In this document: in pieces, positions 7,110-14,983 of the stretch | Position numbering within the stretch: the first letter of the stretch is position 1 | How the letters are laid out: each line of letters begins with the position of its first letter | Source: VAZQ01 sp036522235 | GTDB taxonomy: Bacteria; Pseudomonadota; Alphaproteobacteria; Rhizobiales; Xanthobacteraceae | DNA length: 20,988 nt | Assembly: GCA_036522235.1 (NCBI GenBank) | Contig: DATDGG010000278.1 | Span: 1-20,988 of the forward strand | Direction: 5' to 3' | Made by a program: the position numbers and the translations under genes | Notes under the pieces: model-generated | The model's input: only the letters and a program-made list of their open reading frames with translations | Told to the model about the DNA's origin: nothing | The model's database searches: none

Positions 7110-8330
7110 ATGGATTCGCTGATCACGGCCGCGGCGCGTGCGCTCGCAGCGGGTGATCCCCTCGGCGCACTGAACCGGGTCGCCTTGCGCGACGACGCGC
7201 CTGCGCTCGCGCTGCGCGGCATCGCCATGGCGCAGCTCGGCGATCTCGTTCGCGCGAAGGCTCTTCTGCGAAGTGCGGCGCGCGCCTTCGGTCCGAACGA
7301 GGCGGTGGCCCGCGCGAGGTGTGTCGTCGCCGAGGCCGAGATCGCGCTCGTCTCGCGCGACCTGGGCTGGCCGGCGAAGGCGCTCGACGCAGCGCGGGCG
7401 ACGCTCGAAGCGCACGGCGACCGGGTGAACGCCGCGCATGCGCGGTATCTCGAGGTCCGGCGCCTCCTCCTGATCGGGCGCCTCGATGAGGCCGAGCGTA
7501 GGCTCGCCGGGCTCGACCCCGCGCCCTTCCCGCCCGCGTCGAGGGCCGCCCACGAGCTGGTGGTCGCGGGGATCGCGATGCGACGCCTCCGGACGAAGGC
7601 AGCGCGCGCTGCGCTCGCTCGGGCCGCGCACGCCGCGCGCGAGGCGGACATCCCCGCGCTGACGGCGGAGATCGAAAGCGCATCCGTCGTGATGAACACG
7701 CCCGCGGCGCGCCTGATCGCGCGTGGCGAGGAACGCCCCCTCCTGCTTGAGGAGGTCGAAGCGCTCCTGGCGTCAGGGGCGCTCGTCGTGGACGCGTGCC
7801 GCCATGTCGTGCGCGACGCAGGCATGGTGGTCGCGCTCGCGACGCGCCCGGTATTGTTCGCGCTTGCACGCGCGCTGGGTGAAGCCTGGCCCGGAGACGT
7901 GCCGAGGAGCACCCTCCTCGCACGCGCCTTCCGGGCGAAGCACGCCGACGAATCGCATCGCGCACGGTTGCGCGTCGAGGTCGGGCGGCTTCGCGTGGAG
8001 CTGCGGACGCTGGCAGACGTGAGCGCGACAAAGCGAGGCTTTGTGTTGGCGGCGCGCCGCGCACGCGAGGTCGTCGTGCTGGCGCCGCCCGTCGAAGAGC
8101 GGCATGCGGCGGTGCTCGCCTTCCTCGCCGACGGCGAGTCGTGGTCGAGCTCGGCCCTGGCGCTTGCGCTTGGCGCCAGCCCGCGCACCGTGCAGCGGGC
8201 GCTCGATTCGCTTGCGGCAGGAGGCAAGGTGCAGTGGTTCGGTCGCGGGCGAGCACGTCGTTGGATGACCCCACCGGTGCCGGGATTCCCGACGACCTTG
8301 TTACTCCCCGCTCCACTGCCGAGTGACTAG
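7110..8330 (+). CDS. Helix-turn-helix regulator with TPR-like N-terminal region
   Basis: This 406-residue protein has an Ala/Arg/Leu-rich helical N-terminal two-thirds resembling TPR-type repeats (for example ALRGIAMAQLGDLVRAKALL and AARATLEAHGDRVNAAHARY). A winged-helix-like segment at about residues 275-315 (RLRVEVGRLRVELRTLADV ... KRGFVLA) recalls the OmpR-type DNA-binding fold. A C-terminal helix-turn-helix (SSALALALGASPRTVQRALDSL, then GGKVQWFGRGRARRW) follows. It is therefore a likely transcription factor with two DNA-binding modules. It is divergent from DUF899-DUF2182 and 9 bases upstream of the beta-propeller gene. The base composition is extreme even for this window, and long antisense frames are open only for that reason. 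Its signal is unknown. Confidence 0.75.
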   Translation: MDSLITAAARALAAGDPLGALNRVALRDDAPALALRGIAMAQLGDLVRAKALLRSAARAFGPNEAVARARCVVAEAEIALVSRDLGWPAKALDAARATLEAHGDRVNAAHARYLEVRRLLLIGRLDEAERRLAGLDPAPFPPASRAAHELVVAGIAMRRLRTKAARAALARAAHAAREADIPALTAEIESASVVMNTPAARLIARGEERPLLLEEVEALLASGALVVDACRHVVRDAGMVVALATRPVLFALARALGEAWPGDVPRSTLLARAFRAKHADESHRARLRVEVGRLRVELRTLADVSATKRGFVLAARRAREVVVLAPPVEERHAAVLAFLADGESWSSSALALALGASPRTVQRALDSLAAGGKVQWFGRGRARRWMTPPVPGFPTTLLLPAPLPSD

Positions 8331-8339
8331 GATGGAGGC

Positions 8340-9026
8340 ATGAAACGATCCGCAGCCGAAATTCTCCGTGAGTATGGACCCTTTCCGGGTGTCGACCACG
8401 TGAATGGGGTCACGTATGACGGTCGGCACGTCTGGTTTGCGTCCGGCGACAAGCTCAACGCCCTCGATCCTGCCAGCGGGAAGACGGTGCGCTCGATCGA
8501 TGTCGCCGCGCATGCGGGAACGGCCTTCGACGGGGAGCACCTGTTTCAGCTCGCCGAGGATCGCATCCAGAAGATCGATCCGAAGACCGGCCGTGTGCTT
8601 GGCACGATCCCGGCGCCTGGCGGCGGCGGTGACTCGGGGCTGGCGTGGGCCGAAGGGGCGCTGTGGGTGGGCCAGTATCGGGACCGGAAGATCCATCAAA
8701 TCGATCCCCAAACAGGGGCGATTCTTCGCACCATCGAGTCCAACCGCTTCGTCACCGGGGTCACCTGGATCGACGGCGAGCTCTGGCACGGCACCTGGGA
8801 AGGTGACGAGAGCGACTTGCGGCGCGTCGATCCGCGAACCGGAGCGGCCCTGGAGAGGCTCGAAATGCCGTCCGGCGTGGGCGTGTCGGGGCTCGAGTCC
8901 GATGGCGGCGATCAGTTCTTCTGCGGAGGCGGAAGCAGCGGGAAGGTGAGAGCCGTCCGCCGGCCGAGGCGCGTCTCCGCGGCGGGCGGCGGCTCAGAGA
9001 CCCCCGGCCCTCCAGACCGCCGTTAA
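8340..9026 (+). CDS. YncE-like beta-propeller protein
   Basis: This 228-residue protein is built from repeats of a beta-propeller type: VTYDGRHVWFASGDKLNALDPASG, then the degenerate LFQLAEDRIQKIDPKTGRVLG, then ALWVGQYRDRKIHQIDPQTG, then ELWHGTWEGDESDLRRVDPRTG. Each has the W-x-G/D and L/I-D-P-x-T/S-G pattern of YncE/Vgb-type blades. There is no signal peptide, so it is probably cytoplasmic; no enzymatic residues can be assigned. It follows the HTH gene by 9 bases (AGGA at 8329-8332 is the better-spaced Shine-Dalgarno). Only about four blades are visible, fewer than a full six- or seven-bladed propeller, so it may be short or oligomeric. Its last bases overlap the stop of the convergent aldo/keto reductase at 9023-9026, and the Gly/Pro-rich C-terminus looks like a run-on. 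Confidence 0.75.
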   Translation: MKRSAAEILREYGPFPGVDHVNGVTYDGRHVWFASGDKLNALDPASGKTVRSIDVAAHAGTAFDGEHLFQLAEDRIQKIDPKTGRVLGTIPAPGGGGDSGLAWAEGALWVGQYRDRKIHQIDPQTGAILRTIESNRFVTGVTWIDGELWHGTWEGDESDLRRVDPRTGAALERLEMPSGVGVSGLESDGGDQFFCGGGSSGKVRAVRRPRRVSAAGGGSETPGPPDRR

Positions 9027-9907
9027 CCTACCGGCACGCTGTCCGTCGCGATCCGATCGAGCGCCGCCATGGCGCTCTTCGTCAGCTCGAGGTCGGCCGC
9101 CGCAAGGTTTTCGCGCAAGTGATCAACCGACGACGTGCCGGGGATCAGCAGGATGTTGGGCGCGCGGCGGAGCAGCCAAGCGAGAGCCACCTGCATCGGC
9201 GTCGCGCCGAGCCCCTTGGCGACATCGGACAACACCGACGATTGCAGCGGCGTGAAACCACCGAGCGGGAAGAACGGCACATAGGCGACGCCTGCGGCGG
9301 AAAGCTCATCGATCAGCGGGTCATCCCCCCGGTGCACGAGATTGTACTGGTTCTGCACGCAGACGATCTCCGTGATACCGCGTCCCTCGGCGATCTGCCG
9401 CGATGTCACATTGCTGAGGCCGATATGGCGGACCAGTCCCTGCTGCTGAAGGCCGGCGAGCACGGTGAGTGGGGCCTCGATCGAACCCTCGGCGGGCCCG
9501 TGGACGTCGAACATGAGGCGCAGATTGACGACCTCGATCATGTCCAGGCCCAGGTTGCGGAGGTTATCGTGCACCGCGCGTGCCAGCTCTTCGGCCGAGA
9601 AGGCCGGATTCCACGAAGCGTCTGCTCCGCGCCGCGCACCGATCTTGGTGACGATGACCAAGTCTTCGGGATAGGGATGAAGCGCCTCGCGGATAAGCTG
9701 ATTGGTGACGTGTGGGCCGTAGAAGTCGCTCGTATCGATATGATTGACGCCGCTCGCCACTGCCTGGCGCAGCACCGCGAGCGCACCATTGCGATCCTTC
9801 GGCGGCCCGAACACACCGGGTCCGGCAAGTCGCATCGCGCCGTAGCCCAGACGCTTCACGCTGCGCGTCCCGAGCGCGAACGTCCCGGCTTTGCGAATAT
9901 CGGTCAT
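9023..9907 (-). CDS. Aldo/keto reductase family oxidoreductase
   Basis: This 294-residue aldo/keto reductase uses NADPH to reduce aldehydes or ketones in the known family. The motifs are GYGAMRLAG near the N-terminus, HIDTSDFYG with the catalytic-position D58 and Y63, IVTKIG with K88, and VVNLRLM with N128 where classical members have histidine. LVRHIGLSNVTSRQIAEG, CVQNQYNLVHR and LIPGTSSVDHLRENL, the cofactor-binding end, complete the barrel. Its length fits the YdbC/'oxidoreductase' branch of AKRs, in which the His-to-Asn change is common. The ATG at 9907 has an AGGAGG Shine-Dalgarno just upstream. The gene is divergent from the ICMT-like gene and convergent with the beta-propeller gene. 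The physiological substrate is unknown. Confidence 0.93.
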   Translation of the reverse strand: MTDIRKAGTFALGTRSVKRLGYGAMRLAGPGVFGPPKDRNGALAVLRQAVASGVNHIDTSDFYGPHVTNQLIREALHPYPEDLVIVTKIGARRGADASWNPAFSAEELARAVHDNLRNLGLDMIEVVNLRLMFDVHGPAEGSIEAPLTVLAGLQQQGLVRHIGLSNVTSRQIAEGRGITEIVCVQNQYNLVHRGDDPLIDELSAAGVAYVPFFPLGGFTPLQSSVLSDVAKGLGATPMQVALAWLLRRAPNILLIPGTSSVDHLRENLAAADLELTKSAMAALDRIATDSVPVG

Positions 9908-9981
9908 GGCCCGCCTCCTCTGTGTCGACCGTGAGGTAGGCCATCCCGCCTTGCGCGACAATATGATACTGTCGGCACAGG

Positions 9982-10001
9982 TTGTTCGGGAATGTGAACA
10001 A
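9982..10001. promoter_or_regulatory. Inverted repeat between the AKR and ICMT-like genes
   Basis: TTGTTC and GAACAA form perfect 6-base arms around an 8-base spacer, 75 bases upstream of the aldo/keto reductase and about 46 bases upstream of the ICMT-like gene. The position between divergent genes suits an operator. Just beyond it, one frame reads RPDLGDLT, which resembles the N-terminus of LysR proteins often encoded beside such reductases, so the dyad may have served a regulator gene now lost. Confidence 0.35.
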
Positions 10002-10047
10002 TGGCGCCCGGACCTTGGCGATCTGACCTCACATCTGAAGCAGGACA

Positions 10048-10509
10048 ATGGCAGACAGTTCCAACGCTGTGGTTCGGCCGCCGATTGCGTTAGTGCTCGC
10101 AATCTTCGTCAGTCTTGGCATCGACTGGCTTCTGCCTTTGCGATTCGTTCCGGCGAACATTCCCGCACGTTTGTTGGGAGTCTTCGTCTTTGCGCTTGGC
10201 CTGGCGCTCGCGGGCTGGGCCATCATCACGTTTCGAGCCGCTGGAACGCACGTTGAGACGTACAAGCCGACATCTACCATCGTTGTGAACGGACCATACC
10301 GATTTACGCGCAACCCCATCTATACCGGCATGTTTGTTGGCTTGATCGGGCTTGCCATGGCGTTCAACAACCTTTGGATGCTCGCCGCCGTGGTCCCATT
10401 TTATTGCGTCATCCGTTACGGCGTCATTGCCCGCGAGGAAGCTTATCTCGAAGGGAAATTCGGCGACGAATATCGCGCGTACAAGACGCGCGTGCGGCGG
10501 TGGCTTTAG
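10048..10509 (+). CDS. Isoprenylcysteine carboxyl methyltransferase-like membrane protein
   Basis: This 153-residue integral membrane protein has hydrophobic helices at about residues 10-30, 40-62, 95-125. The family signature of ICMT/PEMT-type methyltransferases is VNGPYRFTRNPIYTGMF (P-Y-x-x-x-R-N-P-x-Y) near residue 80. REEAYLEGKFGDEYRAYKTRVRRWL at the C-terminus forms the E-E-x-x-L ... F-G-x-x-Y-x-x-Y motif for S-adenosylmethionine binding. In bacteria such proteins methylate lipids or small molecules, and the substrate cannot be read from sequence. A short Shine-Dalgarno (AGGA at 10042-10045) lies very close to the ATG. It is divergent from the aldo/keto reductase and 156 bases upstream of the DUF6151 gene; no gene or obvious signal is seen in that gap. 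Confidence 0.9.
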   Translation: MADSSNAVVRPPIALVLAIFVSLGIDWLLPLRFVPANIPARLLGVFVFALGLALAGWAIITFRAAGTHVETYKPTSTIVVNGPYRFTRNPIYTGMFVGLIGLAMAFNNLWMLAAVVPFYCVIRYGVIAREEAYLEGKFGDEYRAYKTRVRRWL

Positions 10510-10665
10510 ATGCCCCATCTCCCATGCCCCATCGCCGGATGTCACGCAGCGGCGCGTGCGGCCAGCAAAGGCGCAGGACCTGGCTTCAACAGGAAATCGA
10601 GAGCAACTTGAAATTGCCGCGAAGCCTCTTTAACTCACGGAAGACGTTACAGTCTCCGCAACCAT

Positions 10666-11283
10666 ATGGCACGCATGCCCCTGACCGTCCCGCTTCGATG
10701 CCATTGCGGCGAGATACGTGGCGTCGCCCGTGACGTTTCACCGTCGTCCGGCTTTCGCGTGCTCTGTTATTGCGAGGACTGCCAGGCGTTCGCACATTTT
10801 CTCGAACGGGGGGACGTGCTCGACCCAGCCGGTGGAACCGACATTTTCCAAATGCCGCCGGGGCGCGTGGAGCTGACTGCAGGCGCGGACTCTGTGCGGT
10901 GCCTATGCCTTTCCGACAAGGCAGTCTTCCGCTGGTATGCCGTCTGTTGCCGCACCCCTATCGCCAACACCGCCGGCCCGCGCGTTCCGCTCATCGGCGT
11001 AATTCATTCTTTCATGGACCACGCGCAAGACGGCCGGTCCCGGGACGCGGCACTCGGACCGCCGTTATGCGGTATCTACAAACGCTCCGCCGTCGGTCAG
11101 CTTCCCTCGACCGCGCCGCCACCGCCATCGCTCGGGGTTTTCGCCCGCCGCGCAGCAAAGGTGCTCGGCTGGTCCCTCGGCGGGCTCGGCCGGCCGAACC
11201 CGTTTTTCGACGAGGCTACGAACGCTCCGCGCTCCGCGCCGCACGTGCTCACGGCAAGTGAGCGCGCTTCTGCATACCACTAG
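10666..11283 (+). CDS. DUF6151 family protein (GFA-like zinc-binding fold)
   Basis: This 205-residue soluble protein has an N-terminal cysteine pattern like the GFA/CENP-V zinc fold: C12-H-C14-G, then C34-Y-C36-x2-C39, and later C94-C95 in YAVCCRTPI. I assign it to DUF6151 from LRCHCGEIRG, LCYCEDCQAF and the C-terminal GRPNPFFDE segment. GFA-fold proteins were linked to glutathione-dependent formaldehyde handling, but for DUF6151 no activity is established. ATG at 10666 is the first start; ATG at 10675 (MPLTVPL) is an equally good alternative, since neither has a strong Shine-Dalgarno. Repeat copy A begins only about 16 bases after its stop. Confidence 0.85.
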   Translation: MARMPLTVPLRCHCGEIRGVARDVSPSSGFRVLCYCEDCQAFAHFLERGDVLDPAGGTDIFQMPPGRVELTAGADSVRCLCLSDKAVFRWYAVCCRTPIANTAGPRVPLIGVIHSFMDHAQDGRSRDAALGPPLCGIYKRSAVGQLPSTAPPPPSLGVFARRAAKVLGWSLGGLGRPNPFFDEATNAPRSAPHVLTASERASAYH

Positions 11284-11298
11284 CGATCACCGACGGAA

Positions 11299-11400
11299 TC
11301 CTTCCCACTCGATTGCTTTTTGGCGCTCAAAACACGTTGATCTAACAGCGCAAATTTTTTCCGCGCAGGACGAAGAACCTCTCGCCGATCCGTCGGAGGC
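11299..11400 (-). repeat. guaA-tail/att-like repeat, copy A (eroded)
   Basis: The core CCCACTCGAT at 11304-11313 reads on the minus strand as A-I-E-W-E, the end of GMP synthase, but without the following stop. The adjoining roughly 85 bases match copies B and C: AACAGCGCAAA at 11344-11354 (B: TTCAGCGCAAA), AAGAACC at 11373-11379, and CCGATCCGTC at about 11385-11394, identical to C. Similarity ends near 11400. Together with B and C it forms three direct repeats in one orientation. The remaining 11401-11519 contains no gene. Confidence 0.75.
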
Positions 11401-11492
11401 GGGCCGTAAAAGAGCTGAGCCGGCATGCCCAAGTACCCTTGCAAAGCGTGTGGTGTCCTCAGGCAGGCCCGACTTCGGCGCCTCCTCTCAGG

Positions 11493-11511
11493 ATGAAGGC
11501 CTTCATTTTTT
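11493..11511 (+). terminator. Possible weak terminator
   Basis: The 14-base perfect palindrome ATGAAGGCCTTCAT is followed directly by a run of six T on the plus strand. The stem would be only about 5 pairs with a GGCC loop, so it is weak. It could end plus-strand transcription coming from the DUF6151 gene before it meets the convergent monooxygenase gene. Confidence 0.25.
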
Positions 11512-11519
11512 CACACGCT

Positions 11520-13168
11520 CTACGCCCCTCGGTTTGATCGGCACAGAACCTGTGACAGCACCTCTACCAGACTCGATGAAGGATCGGCCGTGACGGTCCG
11601 GCTCCGCCACGCCACAAAGCCGTCGGGCCGCACCAGCACGGCTCCCTCATCCGGTACACCCATTTTTGTCTGCCAGCCGTGCTCAAGATCGATGAGATCG
11701 CCCTCCGCGCCGACTCGGTAGGCGGAGAGCGCGATGCCAAGAGAAGCCACCGCGACGGACGCCGCCTCTTGCCAGGATGCGCCAGCAGGACCGACGAGCA
11801 GGACAAAACGGCCGTCGAGCAGATCGAGCGTGGAGATGCGTTGCCCGCCGCGCTCGAGCCACAAATGGGGGACGCGCGTCCCGGGCTGTCCGGTGAGCGC
11901 CTCCGGCTTCTGGAGAAGTTCGGTCTCCGCATCCCCCTTTCCCGGAAGTGGCGGGGAGGCGTCTTCGGAGAGAATGGCCTGCGAGCGATAACGATAGCCA
12001 CCAATGAGAGAGAAGTAGGATATCCTTTTCTCCACGGGGAGCAGCTTGTCGTCGCTGCCCTTGGTCAACAAAGAGGCGGCGGGCCCCACCAGCGACTGCT
12101 CGGCAGCGAGCCTGCCGACGGGACGGCGCTCGGCCTCGTAGGTCGAGAGCAGATCTGGAGACGCCCGTCCTTTGAGCACCGCAGCCAGTTTCCAGGCCAG
12201 GTTTTGCGCACTCTGGATCGCCGTGTTGACGCCGAGCCCCAGCTTAGGCGGCATCGTGTGAGCCGCGTCACCCACCAGGAAGACTCGGGCCCGCCCGAAG
12301 TGCTCGGCCACCAGTTGACCCGGCTGCCAGTGCGCGATGTCCACGATCTCCACGGGCAGATCCGGCTTGCCCATTCCATTGAGGACCAGTTTCTTACACC
12401 GCTCGACGGTGTAATCCTTCGCGGATTCTTCTTGGATCACAAACATGCCGCGGTCCGCATCGGTGATCAGGAAGAAGCCCCGGATGCCCGGCCGATCGAT
12501 CAAGATCGCGTCATTTTCGTAGCCGGGGATCGCTCGCCCCAGGGGGCTCGAAAGTAGACGAAGATATAGTGCTCATCGAGCACTCCCAATCCTTCCCCAC
12601 TCACCCCGAGCGCTTTGCGAACATGACTATGCGCGCCGTCAGCGGCCAGCAGATAATCTGCCTGGAGGACGGAGGCAGTGCCCGTGGCGCGATCCGTGAT
12701 GGTGGCGCTCACGCCCTCGGAGTCCTGGGTGAAGGAGACCAGCTCGGTGTTGTAGCGCACATCGCATCCGCGGCGCTTCGCTTCTCCGAGCAGCAGCGGT
12801 TCGAGCCGGCTCTGCGGACAATACCAGAAGGGCGGCTCCGGGGTGAGGACTTCGAGATGGTCTGCAATGTGCAGGAACTGTTCAAGCGACGGAAACGCCT
12901 CTTCTCCGTGCGAGGCCAGCGTCGCTTTGCGCAATGTCCGTGAGACATGGGCCCCGGCTGCGATGACTTGTGCTTCCAGTCCGAGCCCGCGGAACACTTC
13001 CAGCGTGCGGAAATTGAGGTTGCGTGCGCGCGGATACCACGACACATCGGGGCGACGCTCGACCAGCACCGATGCAATCCCCTGCTGGTGAAGCAGGAGC
13101 AAGAGCGATAGGCCAGCGCCGCCGGCACCCACGATCAGAACCGGTATGCGGTCTTCTTGATCAGTCAT
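11520..13168 (-). pseudogene. FAD-dependent aromatic monooxygenase, broken by a 1-base deletion
   Basis: Two overlapping frames make one family-length (about 550-codon) flavoprotein monooxygenase of the PheA/TfdB/MhpA type. The first part (13168 to 12500) has the Rossmann motif VLIVGAGGAGLSL near residue 12, RARNLNFRTLEVFR, and ADYLLAADGAHSHVRKALG with the DG motif. The second part (12503 to 11520) has ARVFLVGDAAHTMPPKLGLG (the second FAD/GD motif) and a thioredoxin-like C-terminal domain (LDLLDGRFVLLVGPAG). At about 12531-12532 the minus strand reads GAG-CG-ATC-CCC. Adding one T gives GAG-CTG-ATC-CCC and restores E-L-I-P-G-Y-E-N-D-A-I-L into the second frame. A strong GGGAGGAG precedes the ATG at 13168. 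Upstream LysR, 103 bases away and on the same strand, is a likely regulator. Such enzymes hydroxylate aromatic compounds or drugs; the substrate is unknown. Confidence 0.85.
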
Positions 13169-13271
13169 CGGGGCTCCTCCCTTTCAGCTCGCATGGGCTG
13201 CACAGCGCCTTACAATTCCGGCATCGGATGCTTGCGCGACTTTTCCCGAAAGGTTTGCTGCAGGATCGCTC

Positions 13272-14126
13272 TCAACGCATGCAGGCCTCCGAATGATCGC
13301 GGCGCCGCCAGACCACGCAAAGCTCCGTCTTTGGCGAATGAGGAGCGAGCGGGCGGAACGCGACCTCGGACTGGTAGCGGCGGAAAAACTCCGGCAGAAT
13401 GGCGATGCCGATGCCGCCGGCGACGGAATCGAGCATGGCCTGCGCCTGATCGCACTGCCTCCCGATATTCGGTTCAAATCCGTTGGCACGGCAGAGGTCT
13501 CTGATCCAGTCATGCAAGGCTGGCGCCGAGGACCTTTTGAAGATCACGAGCGGTTCGTCGGCGAGCTTGTGCAGCGGCACTTTGCGCAGCGTCGTGAGCG
13601 AATGTTCCGGCGGAAGTGCAGCGATCATTGCAACTTCCACCACCGGCTCCAGGGCGAGGTCCTTCTCGAACCGGGCCTCGTCCTTCGGCATGATTCCCAC
13701 GTCGATCGAGCCTTCGAACAGCGCCTTGACCTGCCGGCGCGGCACCATTTCGGTGAGGGTCACCTCAACCAGCGGGAATTTCTGCCGGAACATGCGCACT
13801 GCGGCCGGGAGGAAGACGCCGCCCAAAGGACTGAGGAAACCGACGGTCAGTTGACCGCATTTTCCCTGGCTAACGGCCTTCGCCAGTCGCACGGCCCGGT
13901 CCGATAGCGCGAGAATCTGCTTTGTCTGTTCAAGGAATGACTTTCCAGCGGGCGTCAGCTGCAGCTTCTGTCTGGAACGGTCGAACAGCGGAGCGCCGAT
14001 TTCCTCCTTTAGATTTTTGATCTGGCGACTGAGCGGCGGCTGCGAAACGCGCAGGCGCGCTGCCGCACGGCTGAAGTTGAGTTCTTCAGCGGCAGCCACG
14101 AAGTAACGCAGGTGCCGAAGCTCCAT
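13272..14126 (-). CDS. LysR family transcriptional regulator
   Basis: This 284-residue LysR-type regulator starts MELRHLRYFVAAAEELNFSR, followed by the helix-turn-helix AAARLRVSQPPLSRQIKNLK and the LTPAGKSFLEQ linker. The effector domain includes QLTVGFLSPLGG, VDVGIMPKD-like (SIDVGIMPKDE) and SVAGGIGIAILPEFF. Members sense a small molecule and usually activate a nearby catabolic or efflux gene. Here the broken FAD monooxygenase lies 103 bases downstream on the same strand, its probable target and perhaps co-transcribed. The frame is open upstream to 14177, but ATG at 14126 matches the conserved LysR N-terminus. A dyad lies 48 bases upstream. The gene appears intact although its likely target is broken. 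Confidence 0.92.
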   Translation of the reverse strand: MELRHLRYFVAAAEELNFSRAAARLRVSQPPLSRQIKNLKEEIGAPLFDRSRQKLQLTPAGKSFLEQTKQILALSDRAVRLAKAVSQGKCGQLTVGFLSPLGGVFLPAAVRMFRQKFPLVEVTLTEMVPRRQVKALFEGSIDVGIMPKDEARFEKDLALEPVVEVAMIAALPPEHSLTTLRKVPLHKLADEPLVIFKRSSAPALHDWIRDLCRANGFEPNIGRQCDQAQAMLDSVAGGIGIAILPEFFRRYQSEVAFRPLAPHSPKTELCVVWRRRDHSEACMR

Positions 14127-14173
14127 TCGATGTCGCGACGCCAACTCTCTGACGATCCACCATAACACCTGGC

Positions 14174-14213
14174 CCATACCTTTGGGGTCGCGTTCGCTAC
14201 CAAATTGGTATGG
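14174..14213. promoter_or_regulatory. LysR-type operator dyads upstream of lysR
   Basis: TACCAAATTGGTA at 14198-14210 is a perfect palindrome and fits the T-N11-A LysR box. It lies inside a larger inverted repeat, CCATACC at 14174-14180 and GGTATGG at 14207-14213. The position, 48-87 bases upstream of the LysR start, suits autoregulation. The rest of the 14127-14387 gap shows nothing recognisable. Confidence 0.6.
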
Positions 14214-14387
14214 GTCGGATCAGACACCGGGCACTGCGGGTGGCGTACCGCGAGGCTCCATCCAAGAGCGCAGCGATCACGCTACGATGAGTGGCGAGAT
14301 GGACCACGGTCCATGTCATCCGGCGTGCTTCTTACGCCGCCAGTTGCCAAATTTCTATCCAGTGCGGCTCTTGATCGGCGCCCCTCT

Positions 14388-14756
14388 TCACTTCGCGCGT
14401 GACGGCGTTCCAAGTCCGAGCTCGGTCCGTTTCTTCTTTGACAGGCCCTGCGATACGATGAAATGAGATTGCCGGATGTAATCTCGCAGTGCAGAATCGG
14501 AGAGGCCCGGCTTTGCGAAGTGTTAGATCCATTTCAGGCCACGCGACGCGAGGTAGGGTGCAGGTCTCAAGCCAGGCTGGTCCTTTAGAATCTCATAAGC
14601 AATGTCGCTCACCTTGAAACTAAAGGTCGCTGTGGTATCGCTGGCGATCACAAAGACTTTGCCGCCGACCTTCCAGACATGCGATCTGCCCCACTGGACC
14701 ACGTAAGTGGTCGCAGGCAGCGCTCGACAGAACGCGTTGAATTCTCCGGAGGTCAT
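14388..14756 (-). pseudogene. MmcQ/YjbR family protein gene with internal stop
   Basis: Read on the minus strand from ATG 14756 (GAGGA Shine-Dalgarno), the frame gives MTSGEFNAFCRALPATTYVV, then WKVGGKVFVI, then FKVSDIAYEILKDQPG and APYLASRGLKWI, clearly MmcQ/YjbR (a small double-wing DNA-binding-like fold of about 115-125 residues). At 14523-14525 the codon is TAA. After it the same frame continues with HFAKPGLSDSALRDYIRQSH and SKKKRTELGLGTP to a TGA at 14388-14390, exactly the family C-terminus. Homologues as I recall them have glutamine here, so a single CAA-to-TAA change explains the break. A truncated 77-residue product is possible but would lack the last helices. Family function is unknown. 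Confidence 0.85.
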
Positions 14757-14983
14757 ATTGTCCTCGGCGGCTGTAGCCGAAGCTGCGAGCTGAAGCGTTG
14801 CATCATCCGAGAGGCGTGACTGCAGGGAAGCGACATCGCCCTGAAAACAATTTTCGCGACGAAGTCTTCAACGAACGAATTCTTCGGCGAGTTGCTGCAG
14901 TCGCTGCTTCTTGTGATGGCTCCCGCGAAAGCGCCCTCTGATTCTATTAGCAGCCCTTGAAAGACTCGCGCGACTGGCCCTGC
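14757..14983. other. 227-base stretch without an assignable gene
   Basis: No protein family was recognised here. On the minus strand the frame of the VOC gene remains open after its TGA for about 76 codons, until a TGA that overlaps the ATG of the MmcQ-like gene (ATGA at 14753-14756). That geometry would fit a read-through or a lost gene, but no start codon, ribosome-binding site or family motif supports one. Confidence 0.4.

Noticed and set aside
7106..8316. Two long minus-strand open frames antisense to the HTH gene
   Set aside because: They are Arg/Ser/Ala-rich with no family motif. They stay open because the region is extremely GC-rich, while the plus strand gives a coherent HTH protein.
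11679..12557. Plus-strand open frame of 292 codons over the monooxygenase gene
   Set aside because: No recognisable motif; the minus strand carries clear FAD-binding motifs, so this is a shadow.
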